A stretch of DNA of 64,000 bases from Holophagae bacterium. Its GTDB lineage: Bacteria > Acidobacteriota > Holophagae > Acanthopleuribacterales > Acanthopleuribacteraceae. Both the position numbers and the translations under genes were made by a program. Shown piece by piece: positions 54,482 through 63,189 of this stretch (position 1 is its first letter; every line of letters begins with the position of its first letter). The notes under the pieces were generated by a model. The model saw only the letters and a program-made list of their open reading frames with translations, was not told where the DNA came from and ran no database searches. The stretch is taken from positions 186,001 through 250,000 of the forward strand of contig JAUIFE010000003.1 in NCBI GenBank assembly GCA_030429565.1. Direction: 5' to 3'.

Positions 54482-54976
54482 TCAGGGGTTTTTTAGGGTG
54501 ACCGGCGAGGTGGGCGCTTCGCGTTTGCCGTGGGTGATGCGGGCGACTTGGAGGTACCAGCTTTCGCTCCAGGCTTGGGCCACTTCCAAGTAATAAACGA
54601 ACTGTTTGCGGAACGCGACTTTGCTGAGCGCCAGCGGGTCGAATTCTTTGGTGTAGACGAACTCGCGTTGTTCCTCGATCAGGTGGACCTTGCCGCCACC
54701 CATTTCGTACATGCCGCCGATGCGCGGGTCTTGCAACGCGGTGTCGACCATTCTGAAGCGGCGTTTGAGTTCCGGTGGGTCGTCCGATAAGCCGGCGGCG
54801 GCGATGTAGTGGCTCGCCTCTAGGCGGTTGGTTTCCGGGTTGAAACGCAGCGCGAGCACGTTGTTTTTGTACTGGTGGTTTTGGTCGAGTTCCAGATTCA
54901 TACCCAGCACGGCGTCGCCGACGTAGGCGACCAGTTCGGATGCGGCCTCAAGGGCTTGTGGGTTCAGTTTGGTCAT
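54482..54976 (-). CDS. Hypothetical protein in T6SS effector cluster
   Basis: A 164-aa soluble protein with no signal peptide, ATG 54976, AAGGAAC upstream. Mixed alpha/beta composition; recurring aromatic segments include FVYYLEVAQAWSESWYLQVARI near the C terminus. No family recognised. It directly follows the lipase-like gene (15-bp gap) and is likely its cotranscribed partner; an immunity protein or accessory factor is possible by position, but an immunity protein for a periplasmic lipase would be expected to carry a signal peptide, which is absent. Confidence 0.6.
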   Translation of the reverse strand: MTKLNPQALEAASELVAYVGDAVLGMNLELDQNHQYKNNVLALRFNPETNRLEASHYIAAAGLSDDPPELKRRFRMVDTALQDPRIGGMYEMGGGKVHLIEEQREFVYTKEFDPLALSKVAFRKQFVYYLEVAQAWSESWYLQVARITHGKREAPTSPVTLKNP

Positions 54977-54991
54977 GGTTGTTCCTTGTGC

Positions 54992-55981
54992 TTAGGATTT
55001 GCCGCGGCAGCCGTTGCTGAATTGGCTTTGGGCTTTGAGGTAGGTCTCGTCGACATCGTGGTACTTGGTGAAAGCGGTACCGCCGGTTTTGCCGCCCGGC
55101 TCCATGACTTTGAAGGACGCGTCACTGGGTTCACCGACGAATCGGATGACTTTGGCGTCTTTGCCCGCTTTGGCGGCGTCGCGTTTGGGATCTTTGCGTA
55201 AACCGAGTCGCACCGGGGTCAGGTCCTTGGCGTGGATTAAATGGGTGTAGCTGGGGCCGTCGGGCCATTGCTGGGCGGCCGAACCCATGCTGGTGACGGT
55301 GACGTTGCTGAGGTTCTCCTCCATGCCGACACCGGCCAGTTGTTTTTCCGCTTCGTACAGGGCTACGCTGGTGATGGCGCCGCCTTGGCTATGGGCGAAG
55401 ATCTCCATGTCCTCGCCGCTACTGGCTTCGGCGTAGATCATGTCGCGTAAGGTGTCGACGGCCGGGTTGCGGCCCTTGGGGCTGATGCGCGGTTCATCGT
55501 CGGGTTCGTCTTTTTCGGCGTCGGCGGCGTGTTTTTTGATCCAACCCTTGTCGCCCTTGGCTTGCCACAAATCGGCGATGGTGTTGCGGGTGGCGTTGTA
55601 TACGCCGATCACCTTGGCGCAGGTGGTGTCGGCCACGTCCTGCAGCGTTTGGCAGTGGCCGCCCTGTTTGGTGCGAATGCCGTTGACGTACACGATGGTT
55701 TTGTCGGCGACGCCGTCCGGGGGGTGTTTGGCTTTGCAGCAGCCGCTGTTTGAGGTAAAGGCTTGCTGTTTGGCTTGTTTGACGGCGGCACGGGTCAGCG
55801 GTTCGTCCTTTTTGGTGATCGGCACACAGTTGCCGTCTTTTTGGCCCATGATGACGCCGTCGAGATCCATGTCGGAAAGCTGTTCCCCCTCGCCGCAGCC
55901 GACGCAGGTTTGGCCGACGTCTTTATCGGAGAACCCGCCGGCCGGATTGTCGTTTTTTTTGCCTCTGCCAAATGAACCCAT
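54992..55981 (-). CDS. Lipase-like alpha/beta hydrolase, probable T6SS effector
   Basis: A 329-aa protein with GGGAGGT upstream of ATG 55981. The N terminus is Cys-rich (CVGCGEGEQ, SGCC), then an alpha/beta-hydrolase core starts at TIVYVNGIRTKQGGH. The nucleophile elbow is FAHSQGGA, with Ser198 (A-H-S-Q-G instead of G-x-S-x-G). Candidate acid/base residues lie in the C-terminal third (LIHAKDLTPVRLG). No signal peptide. Neighbouring DUF4123 adaptor and gene order suggest a type VI lipase effector (Tle-like). Catalytic assignment is by motif only. Confidence 0.72.
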   Translation of the reverse strand: MGSFGRGKKNDNPAGGFSDKDVGQTCVGCGEGEQLSDMDLDGVIMGQKDGNCVPITKKDEPLTRAAVKQAKQQAFTSNSGCCKAKHPPDGVADKTIVYVNGIRTKQGGHCQTLQDVADTTCAKVIGVYNATRNTIADLWQAKGDKGWIKKHAADAEKDEPDDEPRISPKGRNPAVDTLRDMIYAEASSGEDMEIFAHSQGGAITSVALYEAEKQLAGVGMEENLSNVTVTSMGSAAQQWPDGPSYTHLIHAKDLTPVRLGLRKDPKRDAAKAGKDAKVIRFVGEPSDASFKVMEPGGKTGGTAFTKYHDVDETYLKAQSQFSNGCRGKS

Positions 55982-55994
55982 GAGGCACCTCCCG

Positions 55995-56357
55995 TTAGTT
56001 CTGTTCTTCTTTTTTTAATAAGTCTTGCTGGATATGCCAGCGCCATAAGGCTTCCGCTTTGGCGTTTGCATCCGCCAGCGGGTTTTCCAATAGGGTTGCG
56101 ATATAGCGATTGTTGTCGGCCAGGGTTTCGCCGTATAGCCAAGTGATGAGGATCCAGGTGAAACACTGTTTCTCGGTGGTGAAGCCGCGTTGTTTGCCCG
56201 CTTGGTACTGACGTTCGATAAACAGGTTCAGCTCGGCGTTGGGTGTCGCGGCCGCGCGGGCATCCACCGCTTGGAGTTGCGTGCGGACACGTTTGAAGAA
56301 GTCTTCTCTGGCGATGGTCTCTAAATAATGAATGTGCTCGTTTTTTAGGGTCAGCAT
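55995..56357 (-). CDS. Small T6SS-cluster protein of unknown function
   Basis: A 120-aa, mostly helical protein starting at ATG 56357 (MLTLKNEHIHYLETIARED). The weak ribosome site (AAGGCCCTC) suggests translational dependence on the upstream gene. Segments LFIERQYQAGKQRGFTTEKQ and FTWILITWLYGETL recall short accessory proteins found beside DUF4123 adaptors, but I cannot name the family. It lies between the adaptor and the lipase-like effector. Confidence 0.6.
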   Translation of the reverse strand: MLTLKNEHIHYLETIAREDFFKRVRTQLQAVDARAAATPNAELNLFIERQYQAGKQRGFTTEKQCFTWILITWLYGETLADNNRYIATLLENPLADANAKAEALWRWHIQQDLLKKEEQN

Positions 56358-56383
56358 GGGTGAGGGCCTTATTCGTGGGGCGA

Positions 56384-56890
56384 TTAGCCGATGGGGTGCG
56401 GTGCTTGCGGTTGGGCGGCTGGGTCGGCGCTGAGGAAGGTGATGCCGGGTTGGCAGACTTGGTCCCAAATGTCGGTGCCGGCGAAAAGCGGGATCACGCG
56501 CGGGTCGTAGAAACGAAAGTACAACTTGCGCCCGTCCTCGCGCTGCACGGTTAGGAACTTCCTGAAATGGTTTTGCAGGAAATCGATGTCGTGGGTTGAT
56601 GCGAAAAAGGAAACCCAGTGGTTGGGCACGCCTTCCTCAAGGATCCATTGGCTGGTGGTTCGCGCGGCATCCAAAAGCACCAGGTAAGGCGCCATCTCTT
56701 GGTGTGAGCTGGACAGGTTGCCGCGGTAAAGGCAGCGGTAGGTGCCGCCCGAAAGCAAGATGCGACGGTGGATGAAGGGTTCGTGGGCGCCGTCGACCAG
56801 TGCATATAAGATTTGGTGGTCGCCCAAGCGTTGGGTTAACGCGTTCAGGTGCGCCAAGATGGCTTCGGCTTGCGGCGAAACGCTTGTCAA
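56384..56890 (-). CDS. DUF4123 T6SS effector adaptor
   Basis: A 168-aa protein with a TTG start overlapping the upstream stop (TTGA) and GAGG seven bases before it. It shows the DUF4123 pattern: YALVDGA near the N terminus, APYLVLLDAARTTSQWI, WVSFFASTHDIDFLQNHFRKFL and LYFRFYDPRVIPLF. DUF4123 proteins load specific effectors onto VgrG spikes. No VgrG, PAAR or Hcp gene is in the window, so this is an orphan effector cluster. Confidence 0.88.
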   Translation of the reverse strand: MTSVSPQAEAILAHLNALTQRLGDHQILYALVDGAHEPFIHRRILLSGGTYRCLYRGNLSSSHQEMAPYLVLLDAARTTSQWILEEGVPNHWVSFFASTHDIDFLQNHFRKFLTVQREDGRKLYFRFYDPRVIPLFAGTDIWDQVCQPGITFLSADPAAQPQAPHPIG

Positions 56891-57696
56891 CTGCAGACCT
56901 CAACAAAAGGCACGCCTGCTTTGGCGGCTTTTTTGAAGGTGGCGATTTGGGTGGCGCTCAGTGGGGCGGGTGCTTTGGTTGCGGCGCTGCTAGGGCCGTC
57001 AAGGTAGGAGCCGAGGTTGTGCTGATGACCACCGCCGCCGGCGCCTGATGCGCTGTCGCCGCCCGAGGATGCGGCACCTGCGCCGCTGCCTTCTTTATTG
57101 AGCTGATCGATTGGGTAAAAAACGCGGCCGTTGTGAAGGTTGGCGACGGCTTCCCAAAAGGATTCGCCGCACAAAAGGCCGGTTCGCGGAATCGGGTTGA
57201 GGTGTTCGCGCGGCACTTCCAGGTTAAAGGCGCGGATCATTTCCTGTAGTTGCCACCATTCTTGCGAGCCGTGGAACCATTGGTTGGGGTTGCGGCCGAC
57301 CCAAGTGTAGTAAAAGTCGGCGGAAACGATGATGCAGTTGAGGAAATGGTGGCTGTGGCGGCTGACGGCGTAATCTTTGAGGATGCCGTGGTTGATGCCG
57401 AGCTGGTCGTCGAGCCGTTGGGCGTAGTGCAGCATGTAGCCGGGGTTTTCGCACAACACCAATTCGAGCCGCTGTTTCTCCAGCACGCGCTGTTTGGCAA
57501 TGCCGCCGGCTTCGAACTCGGCCTCGAGCATGACGGGTGGCGGTGGTACCGACAACCCTTGCTGGTGGCGCATGTCGGCGCGCCAGGATTGAACGGCCTC
57601 GGTTCGGACCGAGTCGTAACTGAAGAGCGGGTGCACGTCGGGAACGGCGTGTTGGTAGAACTTGCGGTCGTGGCGAAAAAACTTGGAAAGAGCCAT
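56887..57696 (-). CDS. T6SS-cluster protein of unknown function, first gene of the unit
   Basis: A 269-aa protein from ATG 57696 (a start ten codons earlier is possible). The first ~190 residues are globular and rich in aromatic and His residues (FYQHAVPDVHPLFSY, WWQLQEMIRAFNL). A Gly/Ser/Ala linker (~205-240) leads to a short C-terminal motif, FKKAAKAGVPFVEVC. Similar A-x-x-G-x-P-F-x-E-x-C endings occur in T6SS-associated proteins, in my recollection. It overlaps the DUF4123 gene by 4 bases, and a role in linking cargo to the spike is plausible. Confidence 0.55.
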   Translation of the reverse strand: MALSKFFRHDRKFYQHAVPDVHPLFSYDSVRTEAVQSWRADMRHQQGLSVPPPPVMLEAEFEAGGIAKQRVLEKQRLELVLCENPGYMLHYAQRLDDQLGINHGILKDYAVSRHSHHFLNCIIVSADFYYTWVGRNPNQWFHGSQEWWQLQEMIRAFNLEVPREHLNPIPRTGLLCGESFWEAVANLHNGRVFYPIDQLNKEGSGAGAASSGGDSASGAGGGGHQHNLGSYLDGPSSAATKAPAPLSATQIATFKKAAKAGVPFVEVCS

Positions 57697-58740
57697 CGCG
57701 CCACTTTTATGGGAATGAGAAATCATGTTGGCCAGACCTTGAAGAAGAGATCACGTCTCCGGCCAACCCGCCAACGACGTCGCCAACCGGTAAAGCCGGA
57801 TAAACGAGGGTCGTGAGCCATGGCGGGGTCAGAGCGTGTTTGGGACCAACTTAAGAAGAAGGGAGTCTGCGAATTTATAGTTTCCGAAGTGAATACGGAG
57901 TGCAGTAATAAGTGGTCTATGTCTCGGAAATTCTAATGATAAGAACCTAGGATAAGGATTTTTTAGGGTGTCGAACAGTGATAGATGTCACAGTTCGTTG
58001 ATGGGTTGAACTTAATTGCAGGCGAGGCCGGTACTTGTGCTTGAGTGATTTTTTCGGCTTTATTTTGGCGGGTTTTCGTTTATTTTCAAGCGCCTAAAGC
58101 TTGGTTGCGGGCGTGCTGGAAAGCAAACACCCATGGTTTTCTAGCGAGCGCTGGAAAAACGAATTTGGCCGTGCGGCCTGTTCGGTCGGCTTCGTCCCGA
58201 CCTTTTTGGTTTGCCCTAATGCGTGGTGTCGTGGTGAGGAACGCGCCCGCGATTAACGGCGCCTGTTCTCGTAACGTCGAAATCTGGAACCCGCTGTCGC
58301 AAGGATGCTGTATGGATATTTTGGAAAAGCCTTAAAAAGTATTCGATTGTTCTGAGATATCAGTCTGGGGCCTATTTTTATTGTGTGTTTTGTGGCTGTG
58401 GCGCTTAATGTGCTCGGTTTACAAGGATTAAGCCCTTTGGCTTCCATTCAGCCCCGTGTGCTTGCCATTTTTCCAGTTTGTATTTGCCGGGAAAGGTGTT
58501 AAAAACGGGACTGAGCTTGAACATAACCTGTTAATCGTTGGTGGTTTGCATTGACCGCCCAGCCTTGTCGCCGTTCCGACCACTGATTCTCCCAAAGGAG
58601 ACGTCGTCGGACCCCGCCGCCCCTTTTTCGAGGCGGCTGTTTTCCCTCGTGGGCGCATGGGTTGCGGCGGCAAGCACAAACACCAAGCTTGGCGGCGACG
58701 CACGTCGCTGCTTCGATTTTTCCGGGAAGGAGTGTCCCTC
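57697..58740. other. Long intergenic region upstream of the dioxygenase operon
   Basis: This 1,044-bp divergent spacer has an A/T-rich left part. It ends near 58600-58640 with a GCCGCCCC...GGCGGC hairpin and a CAAAGGAG sequence not followed by a gene. No coding sequence, known RNA or convincing sigma-54 promoter was found. Regulatory sites for the operon presumably lie here. Confidence 0.5.
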
Positions 58741-59640
58741 ATGGCAAAGGGTACGATTGTCGCCGGTGTGCTGGCCCCACATCCGCCCCATTTGGTTTAC
58801 GCCGAAAATCCACCACAAAACGAGCCGCGCGCCGAGTGTGGTTGGGAAACCCTGCGTTGGGGTTACGAACGCTTGCGTCGCAGCTTGGCTGAAATTGATT
58901 ACGATAGTTTGGTGATTTTTTCGCCACATTGGCAAACCTATGTCGGCACCCACTTTTTGGGCGTGCCCTCGTTTCAATCGCTGTCGGTTGATCCCATTTT
59001 CCCCAACCTGTTTCGTTACCATTACGACCTCAAGGTCGATGTGGCTTTGGCTGAAACGCTTGAGCAGCACGCCCGCGAGGCGGGCATGGTCACCAAAATG
59101 ATGCGCAACCCCGATTTTCGCGTCGATTACGGCACCATTGTTTCGTGCCACCTGACGCGACCCGAATGGGACAAACCGATTGTCTCGATTTCCTCGCATC
59201 GCGCCACGCAATATTTCAGCGCCGACGTCATGCAGGGCAATATGTTGAAACTGGGGCGCGCCACGCGTGCCGCGATTGAGGCCTCGGGCAAGCGGGTTGT
59301 GTTGTTGGCCAGTAACTCATTGTCGCACCGTCACTTCACCAGTGAAGCCGATGTGCCCGAGGACATGAGCCGCGAACACATTTACCACCACGGCCAGTAC
59401 TTATGGGATATGAAAGTCATTGAATTGATGCGCGAAGGGCGCAGCCGCGAGTTGGTCGAATTGATTCCCGATTTCACCGAACAGGCGATTGCCGAAACCG
59501 ATAGCGGTGCGCTGACCTGGATGCTGTCGGCCCTCGATTTCCCCAATTATCCGGCCGAGGTGCATGGCTACGGCACGGTCATCGGCACCGGTAACGCGAT
59601 TGTCGAATGGCCCCATTATCGTGCAGGAGGTGCGGCGTGA
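58741..59640 (+). CDS. 2-Aminophenol 1,6-dioxygenase-like catalytic subunit
   Basis: A 299-aa LigB-family (class III extradiol) dioxygenase. ATG 58741 has AAGGAG upstream. The N terminus LAPHPPHLVYAENPPQNEPR matches the characteristic start of catalytic subunits of 2-aminophenol 1,6-dioxygenase. The likely Fe(II) ligands His14, His63 (FSPHW) and Glu252 (AIAETDSGALTWM) are one residue offset from the ligands I recall for the Comamonas enzyme. It would cleave an aminophenol or catechol ring. The GTG of the second subunit overlaps its stop. No other meta-pathway genes are nearby, so the substrate is uncertain. Confidence 0.87.
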   Translation: MAKGTIVAGVLAPHPPHLVYAENPPQNEPRAECGWETLRWGYERLRRSLAEIDYDSLVIFSPHWQTYVGTHFLGVPSFQSLSVDPIFPNLFRYHYDLKVDVALAETLEQHAREAGMVTKMMRNPDFRVDYGTIVSCHLTRPEWDKPIVSISSHRATQYFSADVMQGNMLKLGRATRAAIEASGKRVVLLASNSLSHRHFTSEADVPEDMSREHIYHHGQYLWDMKVIELMREGRSRELVELIPDFTEQAIAETDSGALTWMLSALDFPNYPAEVHGYGTVIGTGNAIVEWPHYRAGGAA

Positions 59641-60617
59641 GTGACCATCCCATCGTCGGCGGCTACTTGCTGCCAGGACTACCCCATCCGTTATTAGCCT
59701 CGGACCAGAACGAAGGCTGGTCGCGTTTGCGGCGCGCCTTTGATCAGGTACGTGAAGACATTCGTCAAAGCGGCGCCGATCTCATCTTGATGTACAGCAC
59801 CATGTGGCCGAGTGTGATCGGCCACCAAATTCAGGCCGACCCCGAACCGACCTGGACCCACGTCGACGAGTTGTTCCACGACCTGGGTTCGATTCCCTAC
59901 AAGTTTCGTATCGACAGTGACTTCGCTCATGCTTTTAACGATGCCTGTCACGCCCGCGGTCTGGCGACGCGCACGGTTTCCTACAAGGGGTTTCCCATTG
60001 ATACCGGCTCGGTCGTTTGCCTTAAGCTGGCCAACCCCGACAACTTCTTGCCGGCGGTCATTTGTTCCAGCAACGTCTACGCCGACCGCGCTGAAACGGT
60101 GGTGCTCGGAAAGGCCGCGGTTGACGCCCTGCGCGAAAGTGGCAAAAAGGCGGTGGCCGTGGTGGTCGGCACCTTGTCCAACCGCCTGCATCAAACTTGG
60201 ATTGACCCCAAGGACGACTGTATCCACTCGCTAAAAGACCAGGAATGGAACCAAAAAATTCTCGAATTCCTGGAGGCGGGTCGCTTGGAAGATGTGGCGC
60301 AACTTTCGCGTCAAATCCACGCTGAAGCGCGTGTTCACAAGGTGGTCAACCTCAAGTCGTTTTGGTGGTTGTCGGCGGTGATGGGGGCGCACAACTTATA
60401 TAAAGGCAAGATTTACGGCTATGAAGCGGTCTACGGAACGGGTTCGGCCGTAATTGGCTTGCAGCGCGCGGCAACGGCGGCTCAGGACCTGGAGTTCGAC
60501 GAAGAGAGTCCCGAACAATATCGCGGTGACCGCAACGTGTTGGCGCCGTCCTTGGAAGCGCGGGTCGAGTTTGACAGCGGCCTTCCAATTGGGCCCGGAA
60601 TGGGTGAGGAGGATTAG
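59637..60617 (+). CDS. 2-Aminophenol 1,6-dioxygenase-like second subunit
   Basis: A 326-aa LigB-fold paralogue. The GTG start at 59637 overlaps the upstream stop by four bases, with GCAGGAGGT before it. Features are GGYLLPGLPHPLL, YSTMWPSVIGHQ, HVDELFHDLGSIPYKF and KGFPIDTGSVVCLKLAN. These match the non-catalytic subunit of 2-aminophenol 1,6-dioxygenase, in which metal ligands are partly lost. The ~60-residue acidic C-terminal extension (ESPEQYRGDRNV...PGMGEED) is longer than I expect. It pairs with the upstream subunit in a heteromer. Confidence 0.82.
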   Translation: MSDHPIVGGYLLPGLPHPLLASDQNEGWSRLRRAFDQVREDIRQSGADLILMYSTMWPSVIGHQIQADPEPTWTHVDELFHDLGSIPYKFRIDSDFAHAFNDACHARGLATRTVSYKGFPIDTGSVVCLKLANPDNFLPAVICSSNVYADRAETVVLGKAAVDALRESGKKAVAVVVGTLSNRLHQTWIDPKDDCIHSLKDQEWNQKILEFLEAGRLEDVAQLSRQIHAEARVHKVVNLKSFWWLSAVMGAHNLYKGKIYGYEAVYGTGSAVIGLQRAATAAQDLEFDEESPEQYRGDRNVLAPSLEARVEFDSGLPIGPGMGEED

Positions 60618-60620
60618 GCG

Positions 60621-61736
60621 ATGTCGGTTGATTTCAAAGTAGAAGACGCTTACCCGCGCAGTCCGTTGGGCGAAAAAGAGGCGGGCATTCCCAGTGGCCG
60701 CGATGTGGAATGGCAGCCGTTGGTCGATTATCGGCGTCACGGCGTCAGTGAAAACACGATTCACGGTGCGATTGCCTGGTTTCACGGCGATCAGCCGGTT
60801 CACTCATTTGGCGGGAATGTGCTGTGCTACGGCCGCAGCATGATGAAACCCTTTTACATTAAACTCTTCGCTGAGGAGCTGGCGGAAACGACCGACTGGC
60901 GTCAGAAAGCGGTCAGTGTCGCCAGCCACAATGGCTCGGCCGAACACATCGCGGTTTCGCAATCACTGCTCTCGGAAGGGGAGTGGGGCCTGATGCAAAC
61001 CCCGCTCGACGTGCCGTTGGTTCAGTTTGGTCGCCAGGTTCGCCGCCCGCGCCGCTGGTTTAACAACAGTTCCGGTCACCATGCCGCGATCCTCAAGGGG
61101 TGCCGTCTCAAAGGTTGGAACCGGGCCGGTTACACTTTGCCGTCGCACAAGGTGTTTGCCGCCTATCGCGAACTGATGAAAAAGTACCTGGGCGAAGATT
61201 GGCAACCCCTGCGGGTGGCGCGTGACGGCGACGGCCTACCGACGGTGTCGATGACGGTCAACGAGTTGGCGCGCTGTTATGCGGCGCTGGCGCGTGAACG
61301 CGATACGGATTGGATTTGGCCGGCGATGGTCAAACACCCCGACTTGGTCGGCGGCTTTAACCGCCTCGATACGACGGTCATGAAATCCTGTGGCGGTAAA
61401 GTCATCGCCAAGGAAGGGGCCGACGGCCTGCTCGGTCTGGCCATCAACCATCCCGATTATCCCAACGGTCTCGGCGTGGTGATTAAAATTGCCGGCGGCT
61501 GGAATCCCAGAGCGACTTGGTACGTGGCGCGCGGCATTCTCGGCGTGCTCGGTTTTGAATTGCGCAACCCCTATCCCATGCGGCGCCAGAAGGCATTTCT
61601 GGTGCCCGGCATTGTGCCGGAAGCAATGCTGCCCGCCCTGGAAAAAATTCCGACCTGGGACGAATGGGACGCCGATCACGATCGTTGGTACTACGACCCC
61701 GACGAACACCGCCGCAACGGTGTTGATTTCGGCTAG
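60621..61736 (+). CDS. L-asparaginase II-like amidohydrolase with altered metal-site motif
   Basis: A 371-aa protein with GGAGGA upstream of ATG 60621, three bases after the second dioxygenase subunit. It follows the asparaginase-II (Rhizobium etli-type) plan: Ser73-x-x-Lys76 in GRSMMKPFYI, ASHNGSAEHI (Ser102), and a NNSSGHH segment (148-154) where the family has NNCSGKH. The C-terminal GLLGLAINHPDYPNGLGVVIKIAGG is also typical. The Cys and Lys reported as zinc ligands are thus replaced by Ser and His. In this operon it may hydrolyse an amide or enamine derived from ring cleavage; that is inference. Confidence 0.8.
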   Translation: MSVDFKVEDAYPRSPLGEKEAGIPSGRDVEWQPLVDYRRHGVSENTIHGAIAWFHGDQPVHSFGGNVLCYGRSMMKPFYIKLFAEELAETTDWRQKAVSVASHNGSAEHIAVSQSLLSEGEWGLMQTPLDVPLVQFGRQVRRPRRWFNNSSGHHAAILKGCRLKGWNRAGYTLPSHKVFAAYRELMKKYLGEDWQPLRVARDGDGLPTVSMTVNELARCYAALARERDTDWIWPAMVKHPDLVGGFNRLDTTVMKSCGGKVIAKEGADGLLGLAINHPDYPNGLGVVIKIAGGWNPRATWYVARGILGVLGFELRNPYPMRRQKAFLVPGIVPEAMLPALEKIPTWDEWDADHDRWYYDPDEHRRNGVDFG

Positions 61737-61747
61737 GATCTAACAAC

Positions 61748-61773
61748 GGGGTCGCGTTCGCGCGGCCCTTTTT
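61748..61773 (+). terminator. Intrinsic terminator of the dioxygenase operon
   Basis: GGGTCGCG and CGCGGCCC form an 8-bp stem with a TTCG tetraloop, followed by five T residues, 11 bp after the asparaginase-like stop. Confidence 0.8.
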
Positions 61774-62878
61774 ATTGACCGATCCGAATCGTGGCGCCGG
61801 CTTGGGTTAGGGTGATTTCCGGTTGCGGGTTTTTGCGATCGGTTAGGTCCAAAACCAAACGCATGTAATCGCGGTGAATTCCGGTGCGCACCTGGCGAAT
61901 ATCACGGTGTTGGATGGTCATGGTTTCGGGAACCAAGCTAAATTTGCCGGGGAAATCGATAATCAGCTTTTTCTGATCGAGCAAAAAATCTTTAATCTTG
62001 GCCTCGCTCATGAGACCCGCGCTGACGACGTCGATGGTCAAGATATCGCCGTTGAGGTGGTGCGAAAATTTAACGGTTGAGGCGGTGCCGGACGGGGTCG
62101 GCTTCTTGGCGGGCGATACGGTTTTGGCTTTTGCCGGGCTGGTTGGGCGCGGCGTGGCTTTTTGGGTTTTTGCCGGTGTCGCGTCTTTGGGCCGGGCGTC
62201 TTTGGGCGGGGTAACCCCTTGTTGTTTGGCGAGGTTCTGGGCTTGACGTCGGCGCACAAAATCACTGACCTCGTCTTTGGTTTGTTTGGCGGCTGTTTCG
62301 TCTGGGTTGGCTGCCGTCTCCGGTTCGGTTGTAGCAGCCGTTGTGGTTGTGTTGTCGGAAGTTGTCTCGCCGCCGCGGTTTTGGGTCTCCGTTGTCTGCT
62401 TGGGTTTTGTTTGGGCTTGCTCGGTTGCGCTTGCTTTGTTGGCGGGTTCGGTCGGCGTTGGCGCGGCGTCTGGTTGGCCGGCGGGATTGTCAGGCGTTGT
62501 ATTGGCCGTTGTTTCGGTGGCCGGATCCTCCGCCGTTGCCGTGTTTGCAGTCGCGTCCGCGCCTGTTTGATCACCGGTGGTTGTCGTTGACGACGGCGTA
62601 CCCTCGGTTCGATTCGTTTCGGTCACGGTGGGATCGGGTTGCGGCTCAACGGGAATCACCAAGACGGCGTTGAGCACAAACAGGGCGATCGTCAGCGAAA
62701 GCAGACACCAAGCAATCAAACGTGGTCGTTCCAAGATGGGCCGCATTACGCCCCATTGGCGTAAATCGCATTCCTCGCAACGGTAGGGTCGCACTGGGAC
62801 GATATAGCCCAAAGCGCGCTCGGCGATGTTGCGTTGACTCGGGCGGATTTCAGCACTTTTACACTTCTTGCAGTCCAA
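61772..62878 (-). CDS. Membrane protein with zinc ribbon and AMIN domain
   Basis: A 368-aa protein from TTG 62878, chosen for the AAAGGAG eight bases upstream; another TTG six codons earlier is possible. The N terminus has CKKCK and CEECD (a zinc-ribbon pair). A membrane helix lies at ~55-78. A long Thr/Glu/Pro/Ala-rich spacer (~80-255) leads to a C-terminal AMIN-like domain (~265-368, LIIDFPGKFSL...RLVLDLTD). AMIN domains bind peptidoglycan or secretin partners, so the periplasmic end probably contacts the wall while the ribbon faces the cytoplasm. Exact partner unknown. Confidence 0.75.
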   Translation of the reverse strand: MDCKKCKSAEIRPSQRNIAERALGYIVPVRPYRCEECDLRQWGVMRPILERPRLIAWCLLSLTIALFVLNAVLVIPVEPQPDPTVTETNRTEGTPSSTTTTGDQTGADATANTATAEDPATETTANTTPDNPAGQPDAAPTPTEPANKASATEQAQTKPKQTTETQNRGGETTSDNTTTTAATTEPETAANPDETAAKQTKDEVSDFVRRRQAQNLAKQQGVTPPKDARPKDATPAKTQKATPRPTSPAKAKTVSPAKKPTPSGTASTVKFSHHLNGDILTIDVVSAGLMSEAKIKDFLLDQKKLIIDFPGKFSLVPETMTIQHRDIRQVRTGIHRDYMRLVLDLTDRKNPQPEITLTQAGATIRIGQ

Positions 62879-63189
62879 CGGAGGCGCTCCTTTCAAAACG
62901 GGCTTGGCGGGATGGAGGGGGCGTGCAAAAACGCGCGATCAGGTTGCTCGATGGTTTATGAGAGGCTTTTGTGACGAAAAAAGTCGGCTAAAGAGCCGAA
63001 AAGGTGTCGATGTTTTGCGTTAGCAGGCACTGTGTGGGTGGCGTCTCATTAGATTGCTAGGGCTACCAGACTAAATCTAAGCGACTTAAGTTGGAATATA
63101 GCGGTTATCTTATCATATTTCCGTGACAACCGTCCTGTCTTCAAGACTATAGGTTTCCGAAGACGGAGGCGCGCGACATGGCGCCGGCG
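62879..63189. other. Intergenic region between AMIN gene and histidine phosphatase
   Basis: A 311-bp spacer with an A/T-rich centre (63060-63130). A weak GGCT/AGCC hairpin lies near 62983. No gene or known RNA recognised. Confidence 0.4.
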
